A stretch of 64,000 nt of DNA from Cupriavidus necator. GTDB lineage: Bacteria > Pseudomonadota > Gammaproteobacteria > Burkholderiales > Burkholderiaceae. Below, in pieces: positions 1 to 9,513 of the stretch (the first letter of the stretch is position 1; every line of letters begins with the position of its first letter). Both the position numbers and the translations under genes were made by a program. The stretch lies in the NCBI RefSeq assembly GCF_013141915.1, contig NZ_SROX01000012.1, positions 1-64,000 of the forward strand, given 5' to 3'. The notes under the pieces were generated by a model. It ran no database searches. It was not told the origin of the DNA and saw only the letters and a list, made by a program, of their open reading frames with translations.

Positions 1-13
1 TTGAGATAATGCT

Positions 14-45
14 GGCTCACCGGTCAAATCCACGGTGAGCCTTTA
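14..45 (+). terminator. Stem-loop at left edge, probable terminator
   Basis: A perfect 9-bp inverted repeat (14-22 with 33-41, arms ggctcaccg/cggtgagcc, 11-nt loop) is followed by a short T-rich stretch. It probably ends a gene lying left of the window or serves both directions. The rest of bases 1-134 shows no recognisable gene. Confidence 0.4.
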
Positions 46-134
46 TCTGCCCTGAACACAAAAACGCTGACAGGCCCACGAAGTCAGGCATTCCACTGGG
101 AAATAGCCACGCCAAGCACGACAACCTCGTAGCG

Positions 135-1592
135 CTAACCCGCAACCGGCAACCTCAACACCGCCCGCACGCCGGCCCCCTGTCCCCCTTCCCCCAGCTC
201 CACCGTCCCCCCAAACCGCGCCGCCATCTCGCGCGAAATCGCCAGCCCCAGCCCGGAGCCCGGCTGCGCATTCCCCACCCGCCGGTAGAACCGCGCGAAC
301 ACCTTCTCGCGTTCCTCGGCCGGAATCCCGGGCCCATCGTCCTCCACCACCAGGCAGGCGCACTGGTCGGCGCGCGTGGCCGACAGCGTGATGCGGCTGC
401 CGCGCGGCGAATACTGGATCGCGTTGTGCACCAGGTTGGCCAGCGCCTCGCGCAGCAGCGCGGGGTCGGCGCGTACCGGCAGCGCCAGCCCCGGCACCGG
501 TTCCCAGCCGAAGTCCTGCTGCTTGCCGCGCGCCAGCGGCAGGTAGTCCAGTGCCACCTGCTCGGCCACGGTGACGGCATCGATGACGTCCACGCTCTCG
601 CCGGACTCGCCCGGCTGCAGGGCGTCGGCGCGATGCTGGCGGACCCGCGCCAGCGCCAGCAGCTGGTTGGTCAGGCGCGCGGCCTGCTCCAGCTGGGTGA
701 CGATGCCGGCGACGGCTTCGCCGGCGGCGGCGCGCGCGGCTTCGGGGTCGGGGGCGCTCAGCTGGCGCTGGGCGTACTCGGCCTGGGTCTTGAGGATGGC
801 CAGCGGCGTGCGCAGCTGGTGCGCGGCATCGGCGATGAACTGCGCCTGCGACTGCGCCATCGCGGCCGAGCGCGACACATGCAGGTTGACCGCATCGACC
901 AGCGGGCGCACCTCGGCGGGCACGCGCTCGAACGCGAGCGGGGTCAGGTCTTCGGGCGAGCGCGCCTCGACGTCGTCGCGCACGCGCGCGAGCGGGCGCA
1001 GCACGTACGTGATGCCGCCGACCAGGATGGTGGCGCTCAGCAGGATCAGCAGCAGGTCACGCGCCAGCGCGCTGCGCCATACCGAGCCGATCAGCGCGCT
1101 GCGCGGCTCGGCGGTCTCGGCCACCTGGATGATCACGCGCATGCGCGCATCGGGCCGGTACACCGGCCGCGCCATGGCGGCGATGCGCACCGCCTCGCCC
1201 AGGTATTCGGCGTCGTAGAAGCGCGGCTGGTTGTTGACCAGCGGGCCGCGCGGCAGCGGCAGGTCGCTATAGCCGGTCACGGTGTCGACCTGGCCGGCGC
1301 GCTCGGTCGACACCCGGTAGAACACGTGGGTCTGCGCCGCGGTCTCGAAGATCTCCATGGCGGCGTCGGGCAGGGTCAACTGCACGTTGTCGCCGGCCAT
1401 GCCGATGGCGTTGTCGATGGCGCGGATCGAGCCGTAGAGCGAGCGGTCGTAGGCGGTGTTGGCGGCGTCGCGCAGGGTGCCGTAGGTGAGCCAGGTGTCG
1501 ATCGCCATCATCGCCGCCAGCGCGGGCACCAGCAGCAACAGCAATTGCCGGCGCAGGCTGCCGCGGCGCCACAGCAGCACCGGGTGCCGCAT
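135..1592 (-). CDS. Two-component sensor histidine kinase, TctE/QseC type
   Basis: A 485-aa inner-membrane sensor kinase that autophosphorylates and passes phosphate to the regulator encoded just upstream. Membrane segments lie at about residues 16-37 and 176-198, enclosing a periplasmic sensor of about 140 aa that resembles the TctE-type 2CSK_N domain. A HAMP-like stretch and the H-box follow (phospho-acceptor His258 in AAHQLRTPL), then N, G1 (DDGPGIP) and G2 (GSGLGLAI) boxes of the HATPase domain. The ATG is separated by one base from the stop of the regulator (TGA-G-ATG), so the pair is translationally coupled; the frame extends further upstream but only inside the regulator gene. The ligand is unknown; the TctE resemblance suggests a carboxylate. 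Confidence 0.9.
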   Translation of the reverse strand: MRHPVLLWRRGSLRRQLLLLLVPALAAMMAIDTWLTYGTLRDAANTAYDRSLYGSIRAIDNAIGMAGDNVQLTLPDAAMEIFETAAQTHVFYRVSTERAGQVDTVTGYSDLPLPRGPLVNNQPRFYDAEYLGEAVRIAAMARPVYRPDARMRVIIQVAETAEPRSALIGSVWRSALARDLLLILLSATILVGGITYVLRPLARVRDDVEARSPEDLTPLAFERVPAEVRPLVDAVNLHVSRSAAMAQSQAQFIADAAHQLRTPLAILKTQAEYAQRQLSAPDPEAARAAAGEAVAGIVTQLEQAARLTNQLLALARVRQHRADALQPGESGESVDVIDAVTVAEQVALDYLPLARGKQQDFGWEPVPGLALPVRADPALLREALANLVHNAIQYSPRGSRITLSATRADQCACLVVEDDGPGIPAEEREKVFARFYRRVGNAQPGSGLGLAISREMAARFGGTVELGEGGQGAGVRAVLRLPVAG

Positions 1593-1593
1593 C

Positions 1594-2268
1594 TCAGCCC
1601 CTGGCCTCCGGCTCCAGCAGGTAGCCGAAGCCGCGCAGCGTGACGATGGTGACCCCGTGGCCGGCCAGCTTCTTGCGCAGCCGGTAGACCAGCACCTCGA
1701 TCGCATCGGGCGAGACGTCGGCGTCGAGCGAGAACACCTTGTCGAGCAGCTGCGCCTTGGTCAGCGGCTGGCCGCTGCGCGCCAGCAGCGCGCCCAGCAG
1801 GGTCGATTCGCGCGGCGTCAGCGCCAGCGGCGCGCCGTCCAGCGTGAAGCTGCGGGTCTCGCCGTCGAACACCAGCGTGCCGCACTGCAGGCGCGGATGC
1901 GCGCGCCCGCGGCTGCGCCGGATCAGCGCCAGCAGCCGCGCTTCCAGCTCGGCGATGGCAAAGGGCTTGGGCAGGTAGTCGTCGGCGCCGAGGTTGAGGC
2001 CGCGCACGCGCTCGTCGAGGGTGTCCTGCGCGGTCAGGATCAGCACCGGGGTGCGGTCATCGCGCCCGCGCATGGATTTGAGCACGGCCAGGCCGTCCTT
2101 GCCGGGCAGCCGCAGGTCGAGCAGCACGGCGTCGTATTCCTCGGCCTGCAGCCGTGTCTCGGCCTGCAGGCCATCGGCAACGTGCTCGATCACAAAGCCG
2201 CCCTGCTCCAGCGCGCGGGCGACCCAGCGTGCCAGTTCGACTTCATCCTCCACCAGCAGGATGCGCAT
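1594..2268 (-). CDS. OmpR/PhoB-family response regulator
   Basis: A 224-aa DNA-binding response regulator, first gene of a two-gene operon with the kinase at 135-1592. The receiver domain covers about residues 1-115: acidic pocket E7/D8, phospho-acceptor D51 in LLDLRLPG, and conserved Lys in YLPKPF. A winged-helix Trans_reg_C domain follows (about 125-220). The family dimerises on phosphorylation and binds direct repeats. It is most like TctD/QseB regulators. The divergent gene at 2454 is an orphan periplasmic binding protein and is the most likely target or sensory partner, which is inferred from position only. Confidence 0.92.
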   Translation of the reverse strand: MRILLVEDEVELARWVARALEQGGFVIEHVADGLQAETRLQAEEYDAVLLDLRLPGKDGLAVLKSMRGRDDRTPVLILTAQDTLDERVRGLNLGADDYLPKPFAIAELEARLLALIRRSRGRAHPRLQCGTLVFDGETRSFTLDGAPLALTPRESTLLGALLARSGQPLTKAQLLDKVFSLDADVSPDAIEVLVYRLRKKLAGHGVTIVTLRGFGYLLEPEARG

Positions 2269-2453
2269 GCCGGTCTCCTTCTCTGCCGGTTAGGTCCAGA
2301 TTCTGTTGCGGCGGCGGAAAGCGCCCGATGTCGTCCCGGAAACAGGGAGCGGCACCGACGGAGCGTGCCCGCCGCGGGCGCCTATAATACCCTCGCCCCG
2401 CCGGTCCCGGCGCGCTCGCGTCTTCCACCGGCAGTCCCTCCGTCCCCAGCATC

Positions 2454-3662
2454 GTGTCTCCGCGTCCGTCGCAGCCGTCCCGGCAATATCCCCAGTCCGC
2501 TTGCGAGCCGCCCGCCTCGGGGCAGCGCCGCCGCCTGCTGGGCGCCGCGCTGCTCGGCGGCGCTGCGCTGCCGGCGGCATGGCCCCTTCATGCCCAGTCT
2601 AGGCCGCCGACACCGCCGCCGGGGTATCCGTCGGGGTATGACGCCACCATTGCCGGCGCGCTGCGCGAAGGCATGGTCACGGTGTACGCCTCGACCGACC
2701 TGGAGGTGGCGCGGCCGCTGATCGCCGCGTTCGAAGCGCGCTACCCCGGCATCCGCGTGCACTACCAGGATCTCAACACGGTCGAACTCAACCAGCGCTT
2801 CCTGGCCGAGAGCGCTGCGCTGTCGGGCCGGCCGCCGGCGCCCAACGCGGTCTTTGCCGATGTGCTGTGGAGCACCGCGATGGACCTGCAGATCAAGCTG
2901 GTCAACGACGGCCATGCGCAGCGCTACCTGTCGCCCGAGCGCGCCGGCCTGCCGGGCTGGGCGGTGTGGCGCGACGAGGCCTGGGGCACCACCTTCGAGC
3001 CCGCGGTGATCGTCTACAACCGCCACCACCTGGCCGGCATGCGCCCGCCGCGCAGCCGCAGCGGCCTGGCGCGGCTGCTGCAGGAACATGCGCCGCGCTG
3101 GCACGGCAAGATCGTGACCTACGACGTGGAGCGTTCGGGGGTGGGCTACCTGCTGGCGCAGCAGGACGCGCGCATGGGCAGCGAGTTCTGGTACCTGGCG
3201 CAGGCGCTGGGCCGGGCCGGGGTGCTGCTGTCGGCGTCCACCGCGGAGATGATCGAGCGCATTGCCAGCGGCGAGCTGGTGATGGGCTACAACCTGCTGG
3301 GGTCGTACGCGCTGTCGCTGATGCAGCGCGGCGCCGCCATCGACGTGATCGCGCCGAGCGACTACACGCTGGTGATGTCGCGGGTGGCCTTTATTGCGCG
3401 GCACGCGCCGCGCCCCAATGCGGCGCGGCTGTGGCTGGACTATCTGCTGTCGCGCGCGGGCCAGGCGCTGCTGGCCAAGTCGACCTCGCAGCTCTATACC
3501 ATCCGCACCGACACCGACAGCGTGCATACCGCCGCGGCGCTGTCGGAGCGGCTCGGCTACGCGCTCAAGCCGATCAGTGTCGGCCCCGGGCTGCTGGCGG
3601 CGCAGGACGCAATGCGCAAGCGCGCCTTCCTGGCGCGCTGGCGTGAAGCCATGCGCGGCTAG
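2454..3662 (+). CDS. Periplasmic extracellular solute-binding protein (ABC type)
   Basis: A 402-aa exported protein. The N-terminus has a Tat-like or strong Sec signal (RRRLLGAALLGGAALPAAW, cleavage near AQS), followed by a type II periplasmic binding fold with the MVTVYASTD start typical of Fe(III)/putrescine-type binding proteins. The chosen start is a GTG at 2454; no in-frame ATG precedes the signal region. A TATAAT at 2383-2388 could be its -10 box. No permease or ATPase gene is nearby. Its divergent position beside a two-component system suggests either a ligand-presenting accessory of the kinase or a transport subunit shared with a remote transporter. Confidence 0.85.
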   Translation: MSPRPSQPSRQYPQSACEPPASGQRRRLLGAALLGGAALPAAWPLHAQSRPPTPPPGYPSGYDATIAGALREGMVTVYASTDLEVARPLIAAFEARYPGIRVHYQDLNTVELNQRFLAESAALSGRPPAPNAVFADVLWSTAMDLQIKLVNDGHAQRYLSPERAGLPGWAVWRDEAWGTTFEPAVIVYNRHHLAGMRPPRSRSGLARLLQEHAPRWHGKIVTYDVERSGVGYLLAQQDARMGSEFWYLAQALGRAGVLLSASTAEMIERIASGELVMGYNLLGSYALSLMQRGAAIDVIAPSDYTLVMSRVAFIARHAPRPNAARLWLDYLLSRAGQALLAKSTSQLYTIRTDTDSVHTAAALSERLGYALKPISVGPGLLAAQDAMRKRAFLARWREAMRG

Positions 3663-3676
3663 CCGCGCGGCACCGC

Positions 3677-4420
3677 TCAGGGTACCAGGCCGTCGGCATC
3701 GAGCGCGCCCTGCCGGACCTCGGGGCAGGCCTGCTGGCACAGCGTGGACAGTTCCTGGTCCAGCTCTGCCATCGGGCGCGGCACGTAGCCGTGGCGCAGC
3801 GCCGGCGAGAATTTCAGGGTATCGATGAAGGCGTCCGACAGGCGCTCGGCATTGGCGTCGAGATTGAAGTCCTGCGGCGAAAACAGCCAGTGCGCCAGCA
3901 CCCCGCCGATGGCGGCATGGAAGGCGTTGACGGCCAGGTCCAGGTCGAGGTCGGCGGGCAACTGGCCGCGCTCGAGCGCCAGGCGCAGGTGCTCGCGCAT
4001 CTTGACCAGGCCGTCCTGGTGCGACTGGCGCTGGCGCTCGAAGATGGCGCCGTTGTCCTGCACCATTTCGCACTTGTGGAAGATGATCTCGAAGACGCGG
4101 CGCCAGCGCGGGTTGATCACGGTCTGGCGCATCACGTAGGCGCAGATGTCGCGGATGCCGCCCAGCGGGTCTTCCTGGCGCGCCAGCCGCTCCGGCTCGC
4201 ACAGCGCTTCCACCGGCAGGTGGACGCGGTCGCACATGGCGGCGAACACATCGCTCTTGTTCTTGAAGTGCCAGTAGATCGCGCCGCGCGTGACCCCCGC
4301 CGCCTCGGCAATGTCGGCCAGCGACGGGCGTGCCACGCCGCGGGCGTGGAACACGGCCTCGGCCGCGTCGAGTATCCGGTGGCGCGTTTCAAGCGCCTCT
4401 TCCTTGGTGCGTCTGACCAT
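3677..4420 (-). CDS. acrR: TetR/AcrR-family repressor of the RND efflux operon
   Basis: A 247-aa TetR-family repressor. The helix-turn-helix lies at about residues 10-60 (SLADIAEAAGVTRGAIYWHF), and the C-terminal ligand domain resembles AcrR/TtgR/BpeR. The start MVRRTKEEA matches the usual AcrR N-terminus; eight further in-frame codons upstream are not typical. It is divergent from the efflux operon, and an AcrR-like palindrome lies inside the efflux promoter at 4741-4764, so it very likely represses acrAB-oprM and is released by hydrophobic drugs. The drug ligands are not deducible here. Confidence 0.92.
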   Translation of the reverse strand: MVRRTKEEALETRHRILDAAEAVFHARGVARPSLADIAEAAGVTRGAIYWHFKNKSDVFAAMCDRVHLPVEALCEPERLARQEDPLGGIRDICAYVMRQTVINPRWRRVFEIIFHKCEMVQDNGAIFERQRQSHQDGLVKMREHLRLALERGQLPADLDLDLAVNAFHAAIGGVLAHWLFSPQDFNLDANAERLSDAFIDTLKFSPALRHGYVPRPMAELDQELSTLCQQACPEVRQGALDADGLVP

Positions 4421-4738
4421 GATTGTCTCTGGTGCCGGCGGCATGACGTCTGGCGGTCATGGCCGGTCTGGTTGATTCTCCCCGGTGCGGCTGCCACGGC
4501 AGGCGCACATGCCGGCAGCGTGGCTCCGGTGGGTCGTTGTCGTCACATGAAAGGCATTGCCAGGCTTGCGAGCCGACACGACGGCGCGCATCCTAACCCG
4601 AGCCGGCGGTTGGCGCCCTGATCCCGGGTGGTTGGGACGCATTTCGTACCGATCCGATCACGGGAACGGCATGGTTTTGCGTCTTGCCGTGCCTTTTCGC
4701 GCAGGTTGTGCGCCCAAAGGCCCTTTCGCAACATCAAC

Positions 4739-4768
4739 TTAACATACATGCTTGAATGTATATATAAT
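4739..4768 (+). promoter_or_regulatory. Efflux-operon promoter with AcrR-type operator
   Basis: A sigma70-like promoter: -35 TTAACA (4739-4744), 18-bp spacer, -10 TATAAT (4763-4768). The spacer contains ATACAT-N6-ATGTAT. The 24 bases at 4741-4764 are close to the 24-bp operator I recall for E. coli AcrR (ACATACAT and GAATGTAT half-sites conserved). Repressor binding here would cover both promoter elements. The remaining 5' leader to the adaptor ATG is about 260 nt, and I see no riboswitch in it. Confidence 0.75.
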
Positions 4769-5034
4769 ACGCGCTTGCCCGGCATTCGGCCAGCCGCCCC
4801 TCTGTGACCTACCCAGCACGACGGGCGATCCTGCCGCTGGCCAGCCGGTCAATTTATCCAGTCGTTACATAAAAGCCACCGTTCGTCGCATTCGTCACCG
4901 CGACGCCGCGATTTGTGGCTAGCATCACGCTTTTGTCCGCCGCAAAGCCTTGCGGCGCGCCGTGTCGTTCCTGTTTGTCCGATGACAGGCCGGAGCGGTA
5001 CGGCGGATCTCAAATTGCCATCATGGGGTTATCG

Positions 5035-6285
5035 ATGAGGAAGTCCCAACGTATCAGTTGCGTTGCAGCCTATGCACTAGCGGCCCTGTCGGTCGTGGCG
5101 CTGTCCGCCTGCGGCGACAAGAAGGCCGAGGGCGGCCCCCCGCCGCCGCCTGAAGTGGGCGTGGTCACCGTGACGCCGTCGCCGGTCGCCGTCGTCAATG
5201 AACTGCCGGGTCGCCTGGAAGGCGTGCGCACGGCCGAAGTGCGCGCGCGCGTCGAAGGCATCGTGCTGTCGCGCAACTACACCGAAGGCGGCGAAGTGAA
5301 GGCCGGCCAGGTCATGTTCCGCATCGACCCCGCGCCCTATCAGGCCGAGCTGGCCTCGGCCCAGGCTGCGCTGCAGCGCGCCGAAGCCAACGCCGTGTCG
5401 GCGCGCCTGAAGGCCGACCGCTACAAGCCGCTGGTGGCCGTCAACGCGGTCAGCAAGCAGGAGTACGACGACGCCGTGGCCGCCGCCGGCCAGGCCAATG
5501 CCGACGTGGCCTCGGCCAAGGCGGCGGTGCGCACTGCCCAGATCAACCTGGGCTACACCACCGTGACCGCGCCGATCAGCGGCCGCGCCGGCCGCGCGCT
5601 GGTGACCGAGGGCGCGCTGGTGGGCAAGGGCGAGGCAACCAAGCTGGCGCTGGTGGAGCAGGTCGACCCGATGTGGGTCACCTTTACCCAGCCGGCCGCC
5701 GAAGTCACGCGGCTGCGCCGCGCCATCGAATCCGGCGCGGTCAAGGGCATGAATGGCGGCGCCAAGGTGCACCTGTACGTCGAAGACGGGCGCGAGTACG
5801 CGCAGACCGGCAAGCTGCTGTTCTCCGACATGACCGTGGACCCGACCACCGGTGCGATCACGCTGCGCGCGCAGTTCCCGAACCCGAACCGCGAACTGCT
5901 GTCGGGCACCTTCGTGCGCGTGAAGATCGAGCAGGGCGTGGATGAGAACGCCCTGACCGTGCCGCAGCGCGCGCTGATCCGCGGCGCCCAGGGTGCCAGT
6001 GTGATGGTGGTGGGCACCGACGGCAAGGTTGCGGCGGTGCCGGTCAAGGCGCCGCAGGCGATCGACGACCGCTGGATCGTGACCGAAGGCCTGAAGGGCG
6101 GCGAGAAGGTGATCGTCGAGGGCCTGCAGAAGGTCAAGGTGGGCGCGCCCGCCAAGGCCGTGCCGTTCGTGCAGGCCGGCGCTTCGGCACCGGCCGCCAC
6201 CCCGGCTTCGGCTTCCGCCGCTCCCGCCTCGGCGCCCAAGGCCGAAGCGAAGCAGGAAGTGAAGGCCGAGGGCAAGCAAGGCTGA
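5035..6285 (+). CDS. acrA: RND efflux periplasmic adaptor lipoprotein
   Basis: A 416-aa membrane-fusion protein of the HlyD/AcrA family that bridges the inner-membrane pump and outer-membrane channel. A lipoprotein signal ends in a clear lipobox (ALSAC, Cys at about residue 24). Then come a lipoyl half-motif (VRARVEGIV), an alpha-hairpin region (about 100-170), and a second lipoyl and beta-barrel domain (TAPISGRAGRALV). The C-terminus is an Ala/Pro/Lys-rich tail. The ATG at 5035 is preceded by GGGG at 7-10 nt; an ATG four codons upstream is an alternative. It is followed 73 nt downstream by the pump gene. Confidence 0.93.
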   Translation: MRKSQRISCVAAYALAALSVVALSACGDKKAEGGPPPPPEVGVVTVTPSPVAVVNELPGRLEGVRTAEVRARVEGIVLSRNYTEGGEVKAGQVMFRIDPAPYQAELASAQAALQRAEANAVSARLKADRYKPLVAVNAVSKQEYDDAVAAAGQANADVASAKAAVRTAQINLGYTTVTAPISGRAGRALVTEGALVGKGEATKLALVEQVDPMWVTFTQPAAEVTRLRRAIESGAVKGMNGGAKVHLYVEDGREYAQTGKLLFSDMTVDPTTGAITLRAQFPNPNRELLSGTFVRVKIEQGVDENALTVPQRALIRGAQGASVMVVGTDGKVAAVPVKAPQAIDDRWIVTEGLKGGEKVIVEGLQKVKVGAPAKAVPFVQAGASAPAATPASASAAPASAPKAEAKQEVKAEGKQG

Positions 6286-6358
6286 ACACCGCCGGGCCGC
6301 GGTTGGCTGAAGCCAGCCGCCGCGGCACACAGGGCTAGACAAAGAGGGAGCCAGTCTT

Positions 6359-9300
6359 ATGGCCAAGTTTTTTATCGACCGGCCGGTGTTCGCGTGGGTG
6401 CTCGCGCTGATCATCGTGCTGGGCGGCATATTGTCGATCCTGCAGTTGCCGATCGCGCAATATCCGAACATCGCCCCGCCGACGATCTCGGTCACCGCCA
6501 CCTATCCGGGTGCGTCGGCCAAGACGCTGGAGGATTCCGTCACTTCGGTGATCGAGCAGGAGCTTAACGGCGCCCCCAACCTGCTCTACTACAGCTCCAC
6601 CAGCGAGTCGTCCGGCCTGGCCAGCATCACCATCGCCTTTGCGCCGGGTTCGAACGTCGACCTGAACTCGGTCGAGGTGCAGAACCGCCTCAAGCGCGTG
6701 GAAGCGCGCCTGCCGGCGGAGGTGCGCCAGCAGGGCGTGCGCGTCGACAAGGCCGGGAACAACTACATGATGTTCCTGACCGTGTCGTCCAAGTCCGGCA
6801 CGGCCAGCGCGATCCAGCTCGGCAACTACGTCTCGGCGCAGGTGATCGACTCGATCCGCCGCGTGCCCGGCGTGGGCCAGGCCGACCTGTTCGGCACCGA
6901 ATACGCCATGCGGATCTGGCTGGACCCGGCCAAGCTGACCGGCTTCAACCTGACCCCGACCGACGTCACCGCCGCGGTCGGCGAGCAGAACATCCAGGTC
7001 GCCGTGGGCGAACTGGGCGGCACGCCGTCGCCCAAGGGCACCGAGCTCAACGCCACCGTCACCACCGAAAGCCGGCTGACCACGCCGGAGCAGTTCGGCA
7101 ACATCCTGCTGCGCACCAACCCCGACGGTTCGTCGGTGCGCATCAAGGATGTCGGCCGCGTGGAACTGGGCGGCGCCGACTACTCGACGCAGGCCCGCAC
7201 CAACGGCAAGCCTTCGGCCGCCATCGCCATCAAGCTGGCGCCGACCGGCAACGCGCTCTCTACCGCCACCGCGGTGCGCGCCAAGATGGAAGAGCTGTCG
7301 AAGAACTTCCCGGCGGACTACGAGTACTCGGTGCCGTACGACACTTCGGCCTTCGTCAAGATCTCGATCGAGGAAGTCATCAAGACCCTGCTCGAAGCCG
7401 TGGTGCTGGTGTTCCTGGTGATGTTCCTGTTCCTGCAGAACTTCCGCGCCACCATCATCCCGACGCTGGTGGTGCCGATCGCGCTGCTGGGCACGTTCGG
7501 CGCGCTGCTGGCATTCGGCTTCTCGATCAACGTGCTGACCATGTTCGGCATGGTGCTGGCCATCGGTATCCTGGTGGACGATGCCATCGTGGTGGTCGAG
7601 AACGTCGAGCGGATCATGAGCGAGGAAGGCCTGTCGCCGCGCGAAGCCACGCGCAAGGCCATGGGCCAGATCACCGGCGCCATCGTCGGCATCACGCTGG
7701 TGCTGACCGCGGTGTTCATCCCGATGGCGTTCTTCTCGGGCTCGGTCGGCAACATCTACCGGCAGTTCTCGCTGTCGCTGATCGCTTCGATGGCGTTCTC
7801 GGCGCTGCTGGCGCTGACGCTGACCCCGGCGCTGTGCGCGACGCTGCTCAAGCCGGTCGAAGCCGGCCATCACCATGAGAAGACCGGCTTCTTCGGCTGG
7901 TTCAACCGCACCTTCGCGCGCGCGTCGACCGGCTACCAGGGCGTGGTGGCGCGCATCCTCAAGCGCACCGGCCGCTACCTGATCATCTACGCGGTGATCA
8001 TCGTCGGCGTGGTGGTACTGTTCAAGCGCCTGCCGTCGTCGTTCCTGCCCGACGAAGACCAGGGCTACATGATCACCGTGGTGCAGCTGCCCAACGGTGC
8101 CACCCAGGACCGTACCATCGGCGTGCTCAAGCAGATCGAGGACTACTACCTGCAGAAGGAAAGCAAGGTGGTCGACCAGATGATCACGGTGGCGGGCTTC
8201 TCGTTCTTCGGCCGCGGCCAGAACGGCGGTATCGCCTTCGTGCGCCTGAAGGACTGGAAGGAGCGCACCGGGGCCAACGAGACCGCGCAGGCGCTGGTCG
8301 GCCGTGCCTTCGGCGCACTCTCGTTCATCAAGGACGCGATCATTTTCCCGCTCAATCCGCCGGCGATTTCCGAGCTGGGCAACTCCTCGGGCTTCGACTT
8401 CCGCCTGCAGGATCGCACCGGCCAGGGCCACGCCAAGCTGATGGAAGCGCGCAACATGATGCTCGGCATGGCCGCGCAGAACCCGGTGCTGATGGGCGTG
8501 CGCCCGGAAGGCCAGGAAGACGCGCCGCAGCTGCAGATCGACATCGACCGCGAGAAGGCCAAGGCGCTCGGCGTCACGGTGGCAAGCATCAACTCGACGC
8601 TGTCGATCGCGTTCGGCTCGAACTACATCAACGACTTCATCTATGAAGGCCGCGTGCGCAAGGTGATCGTGCAGGCCGACGGCGCTGACCGCCGCCTGCC
8701 GGACGACCTGACCAAGCTGCGCGTGCGCAACAGCAACGGCGACATGGTGGCGTTTGCCGCGTTCGCGACGTCCAAGTGGGTGATGGGCTCGCCGCGCCTG
8801 GAGCGCTACAACGGCATGCCGGCGGTGAAGCTGGCGGGCCAGGCCGCACCGGGCCGCAGTACCGGCGAAGCCATGCGCGTGATGGAAGAGAACTTCGCCA
8901 AGCTGCCGCCGGGCTTCGGCTTCGAGTGGTCCGGACAGTCGTACGAAGAACGGCTGGCCGGTTCGCAGGAACCGATCCTGTACACGCTGTCGCTGATCAT
9001 CGTGTTCCTGTGCCTGGCCGCGCTGTATGAAAGCTGGTCGATCCCGTTCTCGGTGCTGCTGGTGGTGCCGCTGGGCGTGCTCGGCGCGCTGCTCGGCGTG
9101 ACACTGCGCGGCATGCCCAACGACGTGTACTTCAAGGTGGGCCTGATCGCCACCATCGGCCTGTCGGCGAAGAACGCCATCCTGATCGTGGAATTCGCCA
9201 AGGACCTGCAGGCGCAGGGCAAGGGCCTGATCGAAGCCACGCTGGAAGCGGTGCACCTGCGCTTCCGCCCGATCCTGATGACGTCGATGGCGTTCATCCT

Positions 9301-9511
9301 GGGCGTGCTGCCGCTGGCGATCGCCACCGGCGCGGGCTCGGGCAGCCAGCGCGCCATCGGTACCGGCGTGATGGGCGGGATGATCACGGCCACGGTGCTG
9401 GCGATCTTCCTGGTGCCGGTGTTCTTCGTCGTGGTGCGCAAGCGCTTCAAGGGCAGTGCCCGCCAGCGCATGCTGGACCAGAAGTGGCACGACCCCCAAG
9501 AGGAAATCTGA
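6359..9511 (+). CDS. acrB: RND multidrug efflux pump, HAE1 family
   Basis: A 1050-aa AcrB/MexB-type proton-driven inner-membrane pump of full family length. It has 12 predicted membrane helices in two repeats with two large periplasmic loops. The TM4 proton-relay aspartates (GILVDDAIVVVENVER) and the TM10 lysine (SAKNAILIVEFAKD) are present. The start MAKFFIDRPVFAWV is the canonical HAE1 N-terminus with an upstream AGAGGGAG Shine-Dalgarno. The stop is two bases from the channel gene start, giving a compact adaptor-pump-channel operon. Confidence 0.97.
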   Translation: MAKFFIDRPVFAWVLALIIVLGGILSILQLPIAQYPNIAPPTISVTATYPGASAKTLEDSVTSVIEQELNGAPNLLYYSSTSESSGLASITIAFAPGSNVDLNSVEVQNRLKRVEARLPAEVRQQGVRVDKAGNNYMMFLTVSSKSGTASAIQLGNYVSAQVIDSIRRVPGVGQADLFGTEYAMRIWLDPAKLTGFNLTPTDVTAAVGEQNIQVAVGELGGTPSPKGTELNATVTTESRLTTPEQFGNILLRTNPDGSSVRIKDVGRVELGGADYSTQARTNGKPSAAIAIKLAPTGNALSTATAVRAKMEELSKNFPADYEYSVPYDTSAFVKISIEEVIKTLLEAVVLVFLVMFLFLQNFRATIIPTLVVPIALLGTFGALLAFGFSINVLTMFGMVLAIGILVDDAIVVVENVERIMSEEGLSPREATRKAMGQITGAIVGITLVLTAVFIPMAFFSGSVGNIYRQFSLSLIASMAFSALLALTLTPALCATLLKPVEAGHHHEKTGFFGWFNRTFARASTGYQGVVARILKRTGRYLIIYAVIIVGVVVLFKRLPSSFLPDEDQGYMITVVQLPNGATQDRTIGVLKQIEDYYLQKESKVVDQMITVAGFSFFGRGQNGGIAFVRLKDWKERTGANETAQALVGRAFGALSFIKDAIIFPLNPPAISELGNSSGFDFRLQDRTGQGHAKLMEARNMMLGMAAQNPVLMGVRPEGQEDAPQLQIDIDREKAKALGVTVASINSTLSIAFGSNYINDFIYEGRVRKVIVQADGADRRLPDDLTKLRVRNSNGDMVAFAAFATSKWVMGSPRLERYNGMPAVKLAGQAAPGRSTGEAMRVMEENFAKLPPGFGFEWSGQSYEERLAGSQEPILYTLSLIIVFLCLAALYESWSIPFSVLLVVPLGVLGALLGVTLRGMPNDVYFKVGLIATIGLSAKNAILIVEFAKDLQAQGKGLIEATLEAVHLRFRPILMTSMAFILGVLPLAIATGAGSGSQRAIGTGVMGGMITATVLAIFLVPVFFVVVRKRFKGSARQRMLDQKWHDPQEEI

Positions 9512-9513
9512 AC

